Positions 24,247 through 32,723 of a stretch of DNA of 47,742 nt are shown piece after piece. Below the pieces are notes generated by a model. That model made no database searches and had not been told where the DNA came from. It saw only the letters and a program-made list of their open reading frames with translations. The stretch is from Anaerolineae bacterium (GTDB taxonomy: Bacteria; Chloroflexota; Anaerolineae; Anaerolineales; E44-bin32): positions 31,233-78,974 of the forward strand of contig DUEZ01000082.1 in assembly GCA_011174825.1 (NCBI GenBank), written 5' to 3'. Positions within the stretch are counted from its first letter, which is position 1. The number at the start of each line of letters is the position of its first letter. Made by a program: the position numbers and the translations under genes.

Positions 24247-24261
24247 GCGCGGCTCGTTCCT

Positions 24262-25218
24262 TTAGCGTTGTCGTAAGCGGGGATTGACGACCTCGTCAAG
24301 AGCCCGACCGACCATGTAGAAAGATGAACAAAGCAGAGTGATCGCTAATCCGGCGGGTAGCATCAAATGCAGATACTCTGGGCCCGCCAATAGGTATCCT
24401 GCTGCTTGAGCGGTATTGATCATGATGCCCCAACTCATGCGGATGTTTAGCAGGCCAAAGAAGGACAATGCCGCTTCAGCGAAGACCGCACCGGTTACCG
24501 TGAACATCATATAAAGAAAGGAAAGTGGCATCAGATTAGGAATCAAATGGGTAAAGATGATATGCCAGTCGCTACCACCAGCTGCACGCGCCGCCTCGAT
24601 GTAGGGTTTCACTTTAATGCTAAGAGCTTGCGATTTGATAACAATCGTTTGTCCCCCAAAGCCAACAAGCAGGCCATACACTATCGCCAAGGAGAAGCCA
24701 TTGAACTCGATCAAAGCACTTAAGACGATTAAGATGGCAATGAAGGGCAGCATAATCACCACGTCAGCCAGACGCATAAAAAGGACATCAACGATGCCGC
24801 CGTAGTAGGCGGATAACGCTCCAACGGTCGTCGAAACAATGACCGACACAAGCGCCGCTGAAATACCCAGACTGAAACCAAAACGTGTACCGTAAAGCAG
24901 TTGGCTGAGCACATCACGACCCAACGGATCTGTCCCCAACAGGTGCGTCGAAGACGGGGGTGATGGATGAGCGAGAATGGAGATGTCGTAGCCGATCACT
25001 GGGTCATAGACGCGGGGTTCCCAAACATACTTCATCAAAATCGGATGAGCCAACGCCATTAAACCGAAGATTATAATGATCCCCAATCCGATCATTCCGA
25101 TCGGGTATTCCATGAACAGCTTCCAATTCTCAATGAAGCTGCGCCATATTAAACGCGAACGAATACGCCACATCGGTTCTGTAAGTTCGGAGAATTGTGT
25201 TTTTGTAATTTCTACCAT
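24262..25218 (-). CDS. Peptide ABC transporter permease (OppC-like)
   Basis: The 318-residue permease has six predicted membrane segments and a long periplasmic loop after the first (HPILMKYVWEPRVYDP ... LGTDPLGRDVLSQ). LGTDxLGRDxxS is a hallmark of OppC/DppC. The cytoplasmic EAA loop reads EAARAAGGSDWHIIFTHLIPN. The ATG at 25218 has AGAAGG 6 nt upstream. An in-frame GTG at 25224 touches the Shine-Dalgarno and is less likely. It lies between oppB-like and oppD-like genes with short spacers. Confidence 0.93.
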   Translation of the reverse strand: MVEITKTQFSELTEPMWRIRSRLIWRSFIENWKLFMEYPIGMIGLGIIIIFGLMALAHPILMKYVWEPRVYDPVIGYDISILAHPSPPSSTHLLGTDPLGRDVLSQLLYGTRFGFSLGISAALVSVIVSTTVGALSAYYGGIVDVLFMRLADVVIMLPFIAILIVLSALIEFNGFSLAIVYGLLVGFGGQTIVIKSQALSIKVKPYIEAARAAGGSDWHIIFTHLIPNLMPLSFLYMMFTVTGAVFAEAALSFFGLLNIRMSWGIMINTAQAAGYLLAGPEYLHLMLPAGLAITLLCSSFYMVGRALDEVVNPRLRQR

Positions 25219-25227
25219 CGTCACCTT

Positions 25228-26379
25228 CTATTGGTAGCGAATACGCGGATCGAGGAACGCGTACGTCACATCAGCGAAAAGGTGAGCGAATAATGCAAAG
25301 ATACCGACGCAGGTCATTGCTCCCATCGCTAACGGAACATCTTCGTTCTGCACCGCTTGTAACAACGTGAGACCCATACCAGGCCACGAAAAGATGGTCT
25401 CCGTGATGATTCCACCACTGAGCACAAAGGGAATGCTGATAATCAGGTTGGTAAATACCGGGAGAAAAGCATTACGTGCGGCATGTTTATCGCGCACCTC
25501 TGCTTCCGATAAACCTTTAGCTCGAGTTGCCATGACGAAATCTTCTTTAAGGGTTTCGAGCATCGTGTTGCGCATCATGAGCATGGTTCCTGCGAAGGAG
25601 ACCAAGGTGGCGACTGTGACCGGCAAAATCATGTGTTCAAGCATATCCGCCGCTAAATACCCCACCTCGGAAAGCGCCCATCCGCCAAGAGATATCCCAA
25701 CGATCATCAGGACTCCAATGAGTCTTAAGCTTCTTCGCTTCACAGGGCTCAAACGTGTTGAACTTAGCCACAATACAGCAATCAACAAGCTCAAGATAAG
25801 GCCGGTAAACCCTAGACGGGCAAAGACATAGTTGGCATCAACAGGGACGTCCCGCCACAAGATCGGGTCTAAGAACTTGCCCACCGGCAACCACCCTAAA
25901 CGCAAGCCCAGTAGATAAATCAACATCAATCCGAACCAAGGCGTGAAAATGGTATACAAGACCACACCCACCATCGTCATCGAATATTCAAACCCGCCAC
26001 CTCTACGCCAAGCCAATTGCTTGCCCAAGACAAATCCAACAAAAAACGAAACTAGCGTTGAGGTCAGGAAGAGCACAATCGTCCGCGGAGCACGCTCGAG
26101 GATGATGTCCAACACAGGACGGGGATAGTGGCTGAAAGAAATCCCAAGATTTCCTGTTATAAAATTTCTCAACCACTGTAAGTAGCGTTCGATGGGTGGC
26201 TTATTTAACCCGAGAGCGATCCGCATCTGGTCGCGTATCTCTGGTGTGACCCTAGGATCGGTAAGGTATTGAAGCGTGATATCACCTGGCTGGGCATCGA
26301 GGATCAAAAATAATAAGGTCTGAAAGATAACCAGCGTAATGATGATTTGGAACAAACGTCGCAGGATGTAATTGCCCAT
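25228..26379 (-). CDS. Peptide ABC transporter permease (OppB-like, long form)
   Basis: The 383-residue protein begins MGNYILRRLFQIIITLVIFQTLLF, the usual OppB start, with RDQMRIALGLNKPPIERYLQWL in the first periplasmic loop and an EAA-type loop (ATRAKGLSEAEVRDKHAARN). Most OppB/DppB proteins have 305-340 residues. The extra length lies around 195-245 and adds about two hydrophobic segments (FTGLILSLLIAVLWL, LIGVLMIVGISLGGWAL). GAGG lies 9 nt before the ATG. The channel would import peptides with the OppC-like partner. Confidence 0.92.
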   Translation of the reverse strand: MGNYILRRLFQIIITLVIFQTLLFLILDAQPGDITLQYLTDPRVTPEIRDQMRIALGLNKPPIERYLQWLRNFITGNLGISFSHYPRPVLDIILERAPRTIVLFLTSTLVSFFVGFVLGKQLAWRRGGGFEYSMTMVGVVLYTIFTPWFGLMLIYLLGLRLGWLPVGKFLDPILWRDVPVDANYVFARLGFTGLILSLLIAVLWLSSTRLSPVKRRSLRLIGVLMIVGISLGGWALSEVGYLAADMLEHMILPVTVATLVSFAGTMLMMRNTMLETLKEDFVMATRAKGLSEAEVRDKHAARNAFLPVFTNLIISIPFVLSGGIITETIFSWPGMGLTLLQAVQNEDVPLAMGAMTCVGIFALFAHLFADVTYAFLDPRIRYQ

Positions 26380-26413
26380 GGTCTACAACCTCATCGAAGA
26401 AATGTAAGTAGGA

Positions 26414-26443
26414 GAGGGGGGTGGAAATAGCGCCACCCCCCTC
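26414..26443 (-). other. Hairpin in the SBP-permease intergenic gap
   Basis: A perfect 11-bp G+C-rich stem, GAGGGGGGTGG/CCACCCCCCTC with an 8-nt loop, lies in the 93-nt gap between the binding-protein gene and the first permease gene. It has no T-run, so it may stabilise the upstream message or partly terminate, which would give more binding protein than permease. The gap is otherwise empty. Confidence 0.6.
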
Positions 26444-26472
26444 CGCAGGAGGAGCGAGGGTTCTATGCGCTC

Positions 26473-28482
26473 TCACTCGGGTGCAACGACGAGATTTTGT
26501 TGACCATAAAGACCTTCTATGCCGTCAAGAACCTGGGTAAACGGATAGTTGACGGAGGTGAGGTTGTATGCATCCTTCACCGGATTGGCAAAGAGATAGG
26601 TGTAGGGCAATTCGGTGGCCAAAAGCTCCTGCATCTTAAAACCAATTAGACGAGCTTCGTCTAGGTTCGTGCTAGCTTTGAATTCCAAGCACATCTGGAC
26701 GAGTTGTTCCCCGGCATAACCTGTGAAGGCAAATGGTCCGCCGTATTCTTCGAGGAAGAAATCACACATGTGATCGGGGAAGGTCGTCAAATTCCATCCC
26801 ACGACCACCATGTCCCAATTTCCACCGCCTCCCAACGTCTCGTTGAGGATGTTGTTGAAATTGGTCAACTGTGCCCTAACGGGGAAACCTAACATGCCAG
26901 CCCACTGCTCGATCAGAACCCCACTGGTCGCTCTCAAGGGATCGTATCCTGGGCTTGGAGCAAGAAGCAACAATTCTGGTACTTCTGTGCCGTCGGGCAT
27001 CTTCAGCCCTTCACCCCAATCAACGGAACCACCTCGATCCTCATTCCAACTGGGCTCGACCTCCCAACTGTAGCCGGCCTCACGCAGCCGCTCTACGGCC
27101 CAGACCATGCGCTCTTGCTCAGACAGACCGTAGCAAATGCGGGTCACGTCAGGGTTGTACCAGAAGGAGAGCCCCTCGGGAACGGGGGTGTACGCGGGGA
27201 AGGCCGCGCCCTGCAAGATATTACTGGTCAAGAATTCCTTGTCGATCATGCAGGTGATCGCTTGCCTCACAGCGATGTCATCCAACGGTGGGACCCTGAA
27301 ATTAAAGGCCAAGAAACGCCAGCCATTGCGAGGATTTTCTGCGATCGTCACATCGGGGTTCCCTTCAAGTTGAGCTTGGAGTCCCGGTCCGTAGCCACTT
27401 GGGTTGTAGATGTAATCCACATCGCCATTCAGCAAAGCCAACACAGCGGCATCTTGGCTGTAGATGCTGTAGACCACGGAATTGGCATGCGGACCATTGA
27501 CGAAAGACAGCTCAGGTTCGCCCGAGACCTCACCATAAGCCTCGAAGTCGTAGATCCCCTCCAGTTTTTCGCGGTATCCCCCGCTTGCGAACTCTTCAAT
27601 GGTCATCCCATTGTAGAAGTGCAATGCGTTGGCGTCATTTTCCACAAAGGCCCCCACTTCCCACTTATCAAATTTATAAGCCCCATAGATCGGTTCACCT
27701 TCAGCTTCGACTCCGTACAAAACTTGCTGCGCCTCAGCAAGTCCTGCAAGGTACTCCTCGCTCTCCGGGTCGAGCTCGGCAATGCCTTCCAGGGCCGCAT
27801 ATGCTTCCGACAGCTTTGGCTCCCAGAAGGCTTTCTGGACGATGGGATTTTGGAGAACGCCGTATTCGTGCACCGCCAGTCCGGGTTTTTCAGTGTAGTA
27901 GATCTTAACCGTTCTGGGATCGATGGCTTCAATATGATCAATGTTGCTCGTGGCGTAATCCCAGTTGCCGCTGAGCTCAAAATCCATCACAACTTCAGCA
28001 GTGAAAACGATGTCCTCAGCGTTGATTTCCGATCCATCACTCCACAGGAATCCTTGCTTAAGAGGGACCGTAGAAAACCATAGGTCACCCTCCTGCTCCA
28101 AAGCCGTAGCAAAATCAGCAGCCACCTGAGGCACAAAGTCAAATCGGTGGTCAGATAAGGTGAATAAGCCAGGCCAGTAACCATTCTGCACCACGTAGTT
28201 GTAAGCCGATGCGCCTGGGCCGAAGAGATTCCACACATTGGAACTCGTTATGTCAGCCAGGATAGCGATGCGATACGCGTCAAGGACCACTGCTTCCTCC
28301 ACAGGCGCTTCCGCTGCCGGTTCCTCCGCCGGTTCAACGGCTGTTGGCTCTTCCGCTTTGCTTTCCTCTACTGGAGCTTCAACAGGAGCGACCTCTGTCT
28401 CTTTTGCGGCTTGGCAGGAGGCACACAGCATCAACACCACCATCCCCCAGCTGATCAGCGTAAAAATCTTTCTGCACTTCAT
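26473..28482 (-). CDS. Peptide-binding lipoprotein, SBP family 5
   Basis: The 669-residue extracytoplasmic solute-binding protein begins with a lipoprotein signal (MKCRKIFTLISWGMVVLMLCASC). A Glu/Pro/Ala linker follows (about 25-60), then an SBP_bac_5 fold (FSDGSEINAEDIVFTAEV-like strand, AVRQAITCMIDKEFL, MQELLATELPYTYLFA). It captures peptides or related solutes for the OppBCDF-like proteins. The ATG at 28482 has GAGGAG 6 nt upstream. Longer in-frame starts exist (MVRSFRKR..., MFSSKRIE... after AAGGAGGTG), but they place a charged stretch before the signal. It is the first gene of the operon. Confidence 0.92.
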   Translation of the reverse strand: MKCRKIFTLISWGMVVLMLCASCQAAKETEVAPVEAPVEESKAEEPTAVEPAEEPAAEAPVEEAVVLDAYRIAILADITSSNVWNLFGPGASAYNYVVQNGYWPGLFTLSDHRFDFVPQVAADFATALEQEGDLWFSTVPLKQGFLWSDGSEINAEDIVFTAEVVMDFELSGNWDYATSNIDHIEAIDPRTVKIYYTEKPGLAVHEYGVLQNPIVQKAFWEPKLSEAYAALEGIAELDPESEEYLAGLAEAQQVLYGVEAEGEPIYGAYKFDKWEVGAFVENDANALHFYNGMTIEEFASGGYREKLEGIYDFEAYGEVSGEPELSFVNGPHANSVVYSIYSQDAAVLALLNGDVDYIYNPSGYGPGLQAQLEGNPDVTIAENPRNGWRFLAFNFRVPPLDDIAVRQAITCMIDKEFLTSNILQGAAFPAYTPVPEGLSFWYNPDVTRICYGLSEQERMVWAVERLREAGYSWEVEPSWNEDRGGSVDWGEGLKMPDGTEVPELLLLAPSPGYDPLRATSGVLIEQWAGMLGFPVRAQLTNFNNILNETLGGGGNWDMVVVGWNLTTFPDHMCDFFLEEYGGPFAFTGYAGEQLVQMCLEFKASTNLDEARLIGFKMQELLATELPYTYLFANPVKDAYNLTSVNYPFTQVLDGIEGLYGQQNLVVAPE

Positions 28483-28576
28483 TATCTTCTCCTCGTTCTG
28501 CATTAGTCTTTTACGAAATGATCGGACCATTTCGATCCTTTTGCTTGAAAACATCACCTCCTTTTCACAGATTTTT

Positions 28577-28792
28577 CTATGGCACACATGAATGGACTTG
28601 ATTTAGGACCAACTCTCGCTGTACTTTCGCCTTAATCTCCGCCCACATACCTGGGGGAGGTTCAAACTGGGATGCATAATCCTTTAATACGATTTGTAGG
28701 TATCCATCCCAACTGTCCGTTGTCTCATCGAAGCCATGTATCTCCCGACCAATCCGATCGATAAGCGCTTCCAAGACATCAAATTTCGGCAA
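28577..28792 (-). CDS. Small acidic protein of unknown function (71 aa)
   Basis: The 71-residue product is soluble and mostly helical (MPKFDVLEALIDRIGREIHGFD ... PPPGMWAEIKAKVQREL). I do not recognise a family. The start is TTG with AAGGAG 9 nt upstream. It lies inside the last codons of the ParB-like-fold gene, giving a 14-nt overlap and coupled translation. The partnership suggests a shared role with that gene. Confidence 0.6.
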   Translation of the reverse strand: MPKFDVLEALIDRIGREIHGFDETTDSWDGYLQIVLKDYASQFEPPPGMWAEIKAKVQRELVLNQVHSCVP

Positions 28793-29432
28793 CGTGTTCC
28801 ACTCCTTCTCTTGCCTTTTCTAGAAGTTGTGATTTAACCGTAAGCTGAACCTTACGTCGGCGATGAGAGTCATCAGAAATGTATTCGGGTGATCTAGCAA
28901 TAGTGACCTTCCAACGTTTTCCGACCGATCTCTCTGAGACATCCCATCGAGTCACGTAGGCTTTGATCACCTTCTGTCCCATCGCACGGGCTACCGAAAT
29001 GTGATACTGACCATTTTGAGCAAAGTATCTCGAAGCAATTTGAACTAGATCGATCGGAGGTGTGTGAGAACCGTTCAACTTGGAAAGTGCGACGCTCAAC
29101 CAGCGAGCCTCATCTTGAGCTCGCAGCGGATAGAAAGCTCGATCGAAGGTACCACATAGCCCTTCACTGCCCACGATTTTATTAATCTGCACATCTCGCA
29201 CTCCTACATACCGCCAGCTATATACAAATTTCTTGATCTTGATCGAATTCAAATCAATCAATCCCCGATCGCCACCGGTAAAGGAAGACCACGCCTTCAT
29301 TAGCCGACCTCGAATACGGGCTTTCCAATACAATTCCAACGCCCTAGGTAATGCGGGGTCATCAGGTTCTTTTAAAGACCAAAGGCACTCTCGTATTGCC
29401 TTGTGATAAAGATACGGTTTTGTTACGTGCAC
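28779..29432 (-). CDS. ParB/sulfiredoxin-like fold protein (217 aa)
   Basis: The segment GLCGTFDRAFYPLRAQDEAR, then PPIDLVQIASRYFAQNG, then QYHISVARAMGQKVIKAYV (about 92-165) looks like the ParB/Srx fold. The usual xGHHRxxVA motif is altered to NGQYHISVA, so the His-Arg pair that binds nucleotide is changed. It may bind nucleotide or DNA, but function is open. A basic C-terminal region (SHRRRKVQLTVKSQ) follows. The start is GTG with AGGAGG 7 nt upstream. A perfect SOS-box core lies about 100 bp upstream. It forms an overlapping pair with the 71-residue gene. Confidence 0.7.
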   Translation of the reverse strand: MHVTKPYLYHKAIRECLWSLKEPDDPALPRALELYWKARIRGRLMKAWSSFTGGDRGLIDLNSIKIKKFVYSWRYVGVRDVQINKIVGSEGLCGTFDRAFYPLRAQDEARWLSVALSKLNGSHTPPIDLVQIASRYFAQNGQYHISVARAMGQKVIKAYVTRWDVSERSVGKRWKVTIARSPEYISDDSHRRRKVQLTVKSQLLEKAREGVEHVAEI

Positions 29433-29533
29433 CGATGTGCCTCCTCAAATCGATAAGAAAAAACGGAAGAAACATCATCCTTTGTCACTCTACGATGAGT
29501 GACCTTTTAAACACCTATTGCTCCCCCTATCTG

Positions 29534-29545
29534 GAACGTACGTTC
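29534..29545. promoter_or_regulatory. Candidate LexA (SOS) box
   Basis: GAACGTACGTTC is a perfect 12-bp palindrome of the form GAAC-N4-GTTC, like the lexA box at 2673-2684. It lies 102 bp upstream of the ParB-like-fold gene and about 180 bp upstream of a plus-strand terminator. I see no clear -35/-10 pair around it in either direction. Confidence 0.55.
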
Positions 29546-29723
29546 ACCAATGTGTGTAATGGGGCTTGAGTGGTGGCCAATCAAATCAACTTTCATGCCT
29601 GGGTTGTTCGATGTCTTTCTTGTTAGAATCATTTTGTTGGGTTGAGATCTGAAGGAAAATCGAGTATCTTTAAACATAGGAAAGTCTTTAATAGTTCTCT
29701 AAGGGCTAATTTGGCTTTCCAAC

Positions 29724-29758
29724 CGACGCCTCGGCGGCAACCGGGGCGTCATCTTTTT
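29724..29758 (+). terminator. Intrinsic terminator without an obvious gene
   Basis: GACGCC(T)CGG/CCGGGGCGTC-type stem (29724-29749) is followed by ATCTTTTTT. No protein gene precedes it on the plus strand, so it may end a non-coding transcript starting near the SOS box. Confidence 0.65.
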
Positions 29759-30023
29759 TCCTCTACTTACAAACCAAGTTCAAAATCGAATCTAGTTCCA
29801 GACAACTCAAACCATATCGATATGCTTAAAGCATGAAATAAAAACTGACTTCGATTTAGAATCTAGGACCTCAGTCAATTCCCAGCCGTTACATCATAAA
29901 GTATGCCGCATCCAAACACACGAGCCCGCAGGACAGTTTCATACCCCTCCCCAGTGTGGTAGAGAACCATCCTCTGTGCCCATGTCTCTCCTCAAAGCCA
30001 GTTTTATGATTGATACAGTAATG

Positions 30024-30060
30024 TCTCCACTGAAAAAAGTTCAGCCGCGAGAAGAGGACC
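30024..30060. repeat. Inverted-repeat element, copy 3 (left arm only)
   Basis: TCTCCACTGAAAAAAG followed by TTCAGCCGCGAGAAGAGGA matches the left arm at 2734 and 47709. The complementary right arm is absent. Confidence 0.6.
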
Positions 30061-30069
30061 GGTATTCGT

Positions 30070-30098
30070 GGGGGGTGCGGGCGCAGCCCGCACCCCCC
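30070..30098. repeat. G+C-rich palindrome
   Basis: A perfect 13-bp stem, GGGGGGTGCGGGC/GCCCGCACCCCCC with loop GCA, directly follows the left-arm repeat. It may be a mobile palindrome inserted into that element. Confidence 0.7.
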
Positions 30099-30132
30099 TC
30101 ATAGACCCCTTCCTACTCCTCGAGGATATTTG

Positions 30133-30175
30133 TTTAGTTCAGTCATACATACTCACTGAATCCGGTTGAACTAAA
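30133..30175 (+). promoter_or_regulatory. Inverted repeats upstream of the sensor kinase
   Basis: TTTAGTTCA (30133-30141) and TGAACTAAA (30167-30175) form a perfect 9-bp inverted repeat. A nested TTCAGT/ACTGAA (30138-30143, 30155-30160) shares bases with the outer arm, so the two pairings exclude each other. It may be an operator or a regulatory leader. Confidence 0.4.
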
Positions 30176-30230
30176 ACTCCTGCACAATCGTTAAATATGT
30201 AGTCGGGTAGCGTGGAACGCGGGAGAAGGT

Positions 30231-31829
30231 TTGACCACTAAACTTGAAGCGATGCAAAGAACAATAACTCTCTTGAGCAGCCGTCTTCGTCAACTTCGAT
30301 GGAAGTTGACTCTGAGTTATACCCTGGTCACCGTCGCAGCTTTGCTGATTCTAGAAATTGCCTTCATCATAGGGCTGGCCGTCAATCTGGCAATACAAAT
30401 TAGAGTCAAGCCGGAGTTGGTATTTGAGGACCTGTATTCAGAATACACCCCAGCAGTCAGCTCTTATCTCTCAAGGGTCCCCCCGGATATTGAGGGATTA
30501 CGCGAGCATCTTGGACAATATAAGGCGGACTCAACGGATACTGAGCCTATAATGTTGGGGAATTTCACCCTCGGAGCCTTTACGACCAACATCACCTACG
30601 TGATTTTCCTCAACACGGATGGGGAATTGATCGATACCTTACCTCATGGCTTCCTCGAAAACACACGCGTCGGAGAAACTTTCAATGTCAGTGAGATACC
30701 CGGCTTGGAAGGACCATTACAGCGTGCGCTCTCGGGCGAGACGGATCACAACAATCTGTACTCCTACGGCGTAAAGAATAGAATGGTCGGCGCGGTACCT
30801 GTGATGAGGGAGAAGTATCGAGTAGTTAATGAGGCGGTACCGATTCTCAGCGAAGGTGATCAGGACCAGGTTTTAGGTGCGGTGGCGTTCATGCGTAAGA
30901 TGGGGATCGGCGAGGTTTGGACATTCTCTGAAATCGCAAGACAAGTTGGCATAAGTCTTTTGTTCATCACTATCTTCGCTGCTGCGTTGGGAACCATTAT
31001 TGGCTCACTAACCGCAAGGGGACTTGTGTGGCGCTTGAAAAAATTATTTGTATCCGCCGATGCTTGGAGTCAGGGCAACTTCACTGTCTTCGTCGATGAC
31101 CCGTCGGGCGATGAGCTGGGACGCCTTGCCCAGGGTCTAAACCATATGGCAGCTCAATTGGAAAACTTGCTCGAAGAGCGCCAACAAATGTCCGTGATGG
31201 AGGAGCGCAACCGCCTAGCTCGCGATCTTCACGATAGCGTCAAACAACAGACATTTGCTGCTTCAGCCCAACTTGGCGCCGCTCGGGCACACTTTCACCC
31301 TGATCCAGAGGAAGCCGAGGAGCATCTTGTAGAGGCTGAGAAGCTGCTCTACGAAGTACGACAAGAGTTGACTGACCTGATTCGAGAATTACGTCCGTTC
31401 GCCCTGCAAGGTAGGGGATTGGCTACGGCAGTGCAAGAGTATGCGCTCGATTGCTCTAATCAAACCGGTATCGAAATCGATGTCCGTATCCATAATGAAC
31501 GGCCACTCCCATTGGAGATTGAACAAGCATTGTTCCGCATCGTTCAAGGTGCACTGGCTAATGTCGCCAGACACAGTCAGGCAGATCGAGCCGAGGTGCG
31601 GTTGGTATTTGGTATAGAGGAACTCTCGCTCACGATTTCCGATAACGGACGGGGGTTTGACTCCACCAAACAACATCACGGATTAGGTTTACGTTCGATG
31701 TACGAACGGGCAGAGATGATCAATGGGGAACTCCTTGTCGAAAGTGCACTTGGAAGAGGAACTAAGGTCAAAGTAAAGAGGACCTACCGCAACGATAAAG
31801 AATCCCGTCGGATCAGAGTGGCAGCATGA
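30231..31829 (+). CDS. Membrane sensor histidine kinase, NarX/LiaS (HisKA_3) type
   Basis: The 532-residue kinase has an N-terminal membrane helix (27-53), an extracytoplasmic sensor region (60-235) and a second helix (238-262). A HAMP domain (262-312), a HisKA_3 dimerisation box with phospho-acceptor His334 (ARDLHDSVKQQ) and a HATPase_c domain (N box ALANVARHSQ, G box DNGRGFD, HGLGLRSMYERAE) follow. It would autophosphorylate on an unknown envelope signal and pass phosphate to the adjacent regulator. The start is TTG with GGAG 5 nt upstream. An in-frame ATG at 30252 lacks a Shine-Dalgarno. It overlaps the regulator gene by 4 nt. Confidence 0.94.
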   Translation: MTTKLEAMQRTITLLSSRLRQLRWKLTLSYTLVTVAALLILEIAFIIGLAVNLAIQIRVKPELVFEDLYSEYTPAVSSYLSRVPPDIEGLREHLGQYKADSTDTEPIMLGNFTLGAFTTNITYVIFLNTDGELIDTLPHGFLENTRVGETFNVSEIPGLEGPLQRALSGETDHNNLYSYGVKNRMVGAVPVMREKYRVVNEAVPILSEGDQDQVLGAVAFMRKMGIGEVWTFSEIARQVGISLLFITIFAAALGTIIGSLTARGLVWRLKKLFVSADAWSQGNFTVFVDDPSGDELGRLAQGLNHMAAQLENLLEERQQMSVMEERNRLARDLHDSVKQQTFAASAQLGAARAHFHPDPEEAEEHLVEAEKLLYEVRQELTDLIRELRPFALQGRGLATAVQEYALDCSNQTGIEIDVRIHNERPLPLEIEQALFRIVQGALANVARHSQADRAEVRLVFGIEELSLTISDNGRGFDSTKQHHGLGLRSMYERAEMINGELLVESALGRGTKVKVKRTYRNDKESRRIRVAA

Positions 31830-32479
31830 GCGGACAAATAACTGTACTCATCGTAGATGATCATGAGGTTGTACGGCAAGGTGTTAAGGCCTTCTTGGAT
31901 GCGCAGCCCGATATCACCGTGGTCGCTGAAGCTGGTTGTGGAAAAGAATCTGTTGAGCTAGCGTTAGAATATGTACCCGATGTGGTTTTAATGGACCTCG
32001 TCATGTCAGGTATGGACGGTGTCGAAGCAACCAGACGGGTGAAAGACGCGAGCCCGCGTACTCAAATCGTGGTCTTAACCTCCTACCACCAAGATGAACA
32101 CATCTTCCCAGCCCTACAAGCCGGTGCGATCTCTTACCTGCTCAAAGACGTTAATATGCAAGAACTCGCCGATGCTGCGCGTAGAGCAGCCAGAGGGGAA
32201 GCCACATTACATCCGCGGGTAGCCGCACGTGTGATCCAGGAAGTCCACGGTTCGAACAACAGGGGTTTGAATCCTTATACCGAATTGACCTTGCGCGAAA
32301 TAGAGGTCCTTAAATTAATTGCAAATGGCCTGAACAACAGCTCCATCGCTGAGCGGTTAGTGATCAGTGAAAATACGGTCAAAGGCCATGTGAGCAATAT
32401 CTTAAGTAAATTGCAGCTTGCTGATCGCACTCAGGCTGCCGTCTACGCTTGGCAGCAGGGGATCGTCAGACGGGGATGA
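31826..32479 (+). CDS. NarL/LuxR-family response regulator
   Basis: The 217-residue regulator has a receiver domain with Asp11/Asp12, phospho-acceptor Asp57 (VVLMDLVMSGMDG), a Thr in VVLTSY and a Lys in YLLKDV. A LuxR-type HTH follows (LTLREIEVLKLIANGL ... SENTVKGHVSNIL). It is the partner of the overlapping kinase gene (ATGA junction) and should activate or repress target promoters when phosphorylated. Targets are not visible, but the inverted repeats upstream of the kinase gene are a candidate autoregulatory site. Confidence 0.95.
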   Translation: MSGQITVLIVDDHEVVRQGVKAFLDAQPDITVVAEAGCGKESVELALEYVPDVVLMDLVMSGMDGVEATRRVKDASPRTQIVVLTSYHQDEHIFPALQAGAISYLLKDVNMQELADAARRAARGEATLHPRVAARVIQEVHGSNNRGLNPYTELTLREIEVLKLIANGLNNSSIAERLVISENTVKGHVSNILSKLQLADRTQAAVYAWQQGIVRRG

Positions 32480-32545
32480 GGTACATAACCCTCCATGAGC
32501 TAATGTAAGCCATTTTGAAATAATCGATTGGGTTTCTCAGGACGA

Positions 32546-32577
32546 AAGGAGCTGTCAAAAAATCGAGACAGCTCCTT
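32546..32577 (+). terminator. Hairpin after the two-component operon
   Basis: The perfect 11-bp stem AAGGAGCTGTC/GACAGCTCCTT has a 10-nt loop and lies 67 nt after the regulator stop. TATACTTAAT follows rather than a T-run, so termination may be weak. Confidence 0.6.
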
Positions 32578-32597
32578 ATACTTAATGGGGATCTTTC

Positions 32598-32723
32598 TCC
32601 CTCTCCCTTTTAGGGAGAGGGCTGGGGTGAGGATGTACTTAGGAAGTTAATTGCCCCTCACCTTTACCCTCTCCCCACAGGGGAGAGGGGATTCGGTCCT
32701 CTCCCTTTTATGGAGAAGGCTGG
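32598..32723. repeat. CCCTCTCCC palindromic repeat cluster
   Basis: Two hairpins, CCCTCTCCC/GGGAGAGGG (32599-32621) and CCCTCTCCCC/GGGGAGAGGG (32667-32689), are joined by GGTGAGG/CCTCACC arms, and a partial third copy follows to about 32723. This composition is a widespread bacterial intergenic palindrome. It fills most of the 340-bp gap before the Met-rich gene. Confidence 0.75.

Larger units (their letters stand above)
29433..30230. other. 800-bp intergenic region between divergent operons
   Basis: It holds a hairpin GTCACTC/GAGTGAC (29484-29503), an SOS-box-like palindrome, a plus-strand terminator, one inverted-repeat copy, a G+C-rich hairpin and the inverted repeats upstream of the kinase gene, each listed separately. 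I support no protein gene here. Confidence 0.6.

Noticed and set aside
27115..28083. Long plus-strand frame (322 codons) across the binding-protein gene
   Set aside because: It is antisense to a clear SBP family 5 protein. The length reflects codon bias of the real gene.
29559..29645. 28-codon hydrophobic peptide (MGLEWWPIKSTF...) beside the SOS box, like a TisB-type toxin
   Set aside because: Its ATG overlaps the only -10-like box and has no ribosome binding site.
32598..32723. CRISPR-like array because of repeated CCCTCTCCC blocks
   Set aside because: The units are palindromes of unequal length without regular unique spacers.
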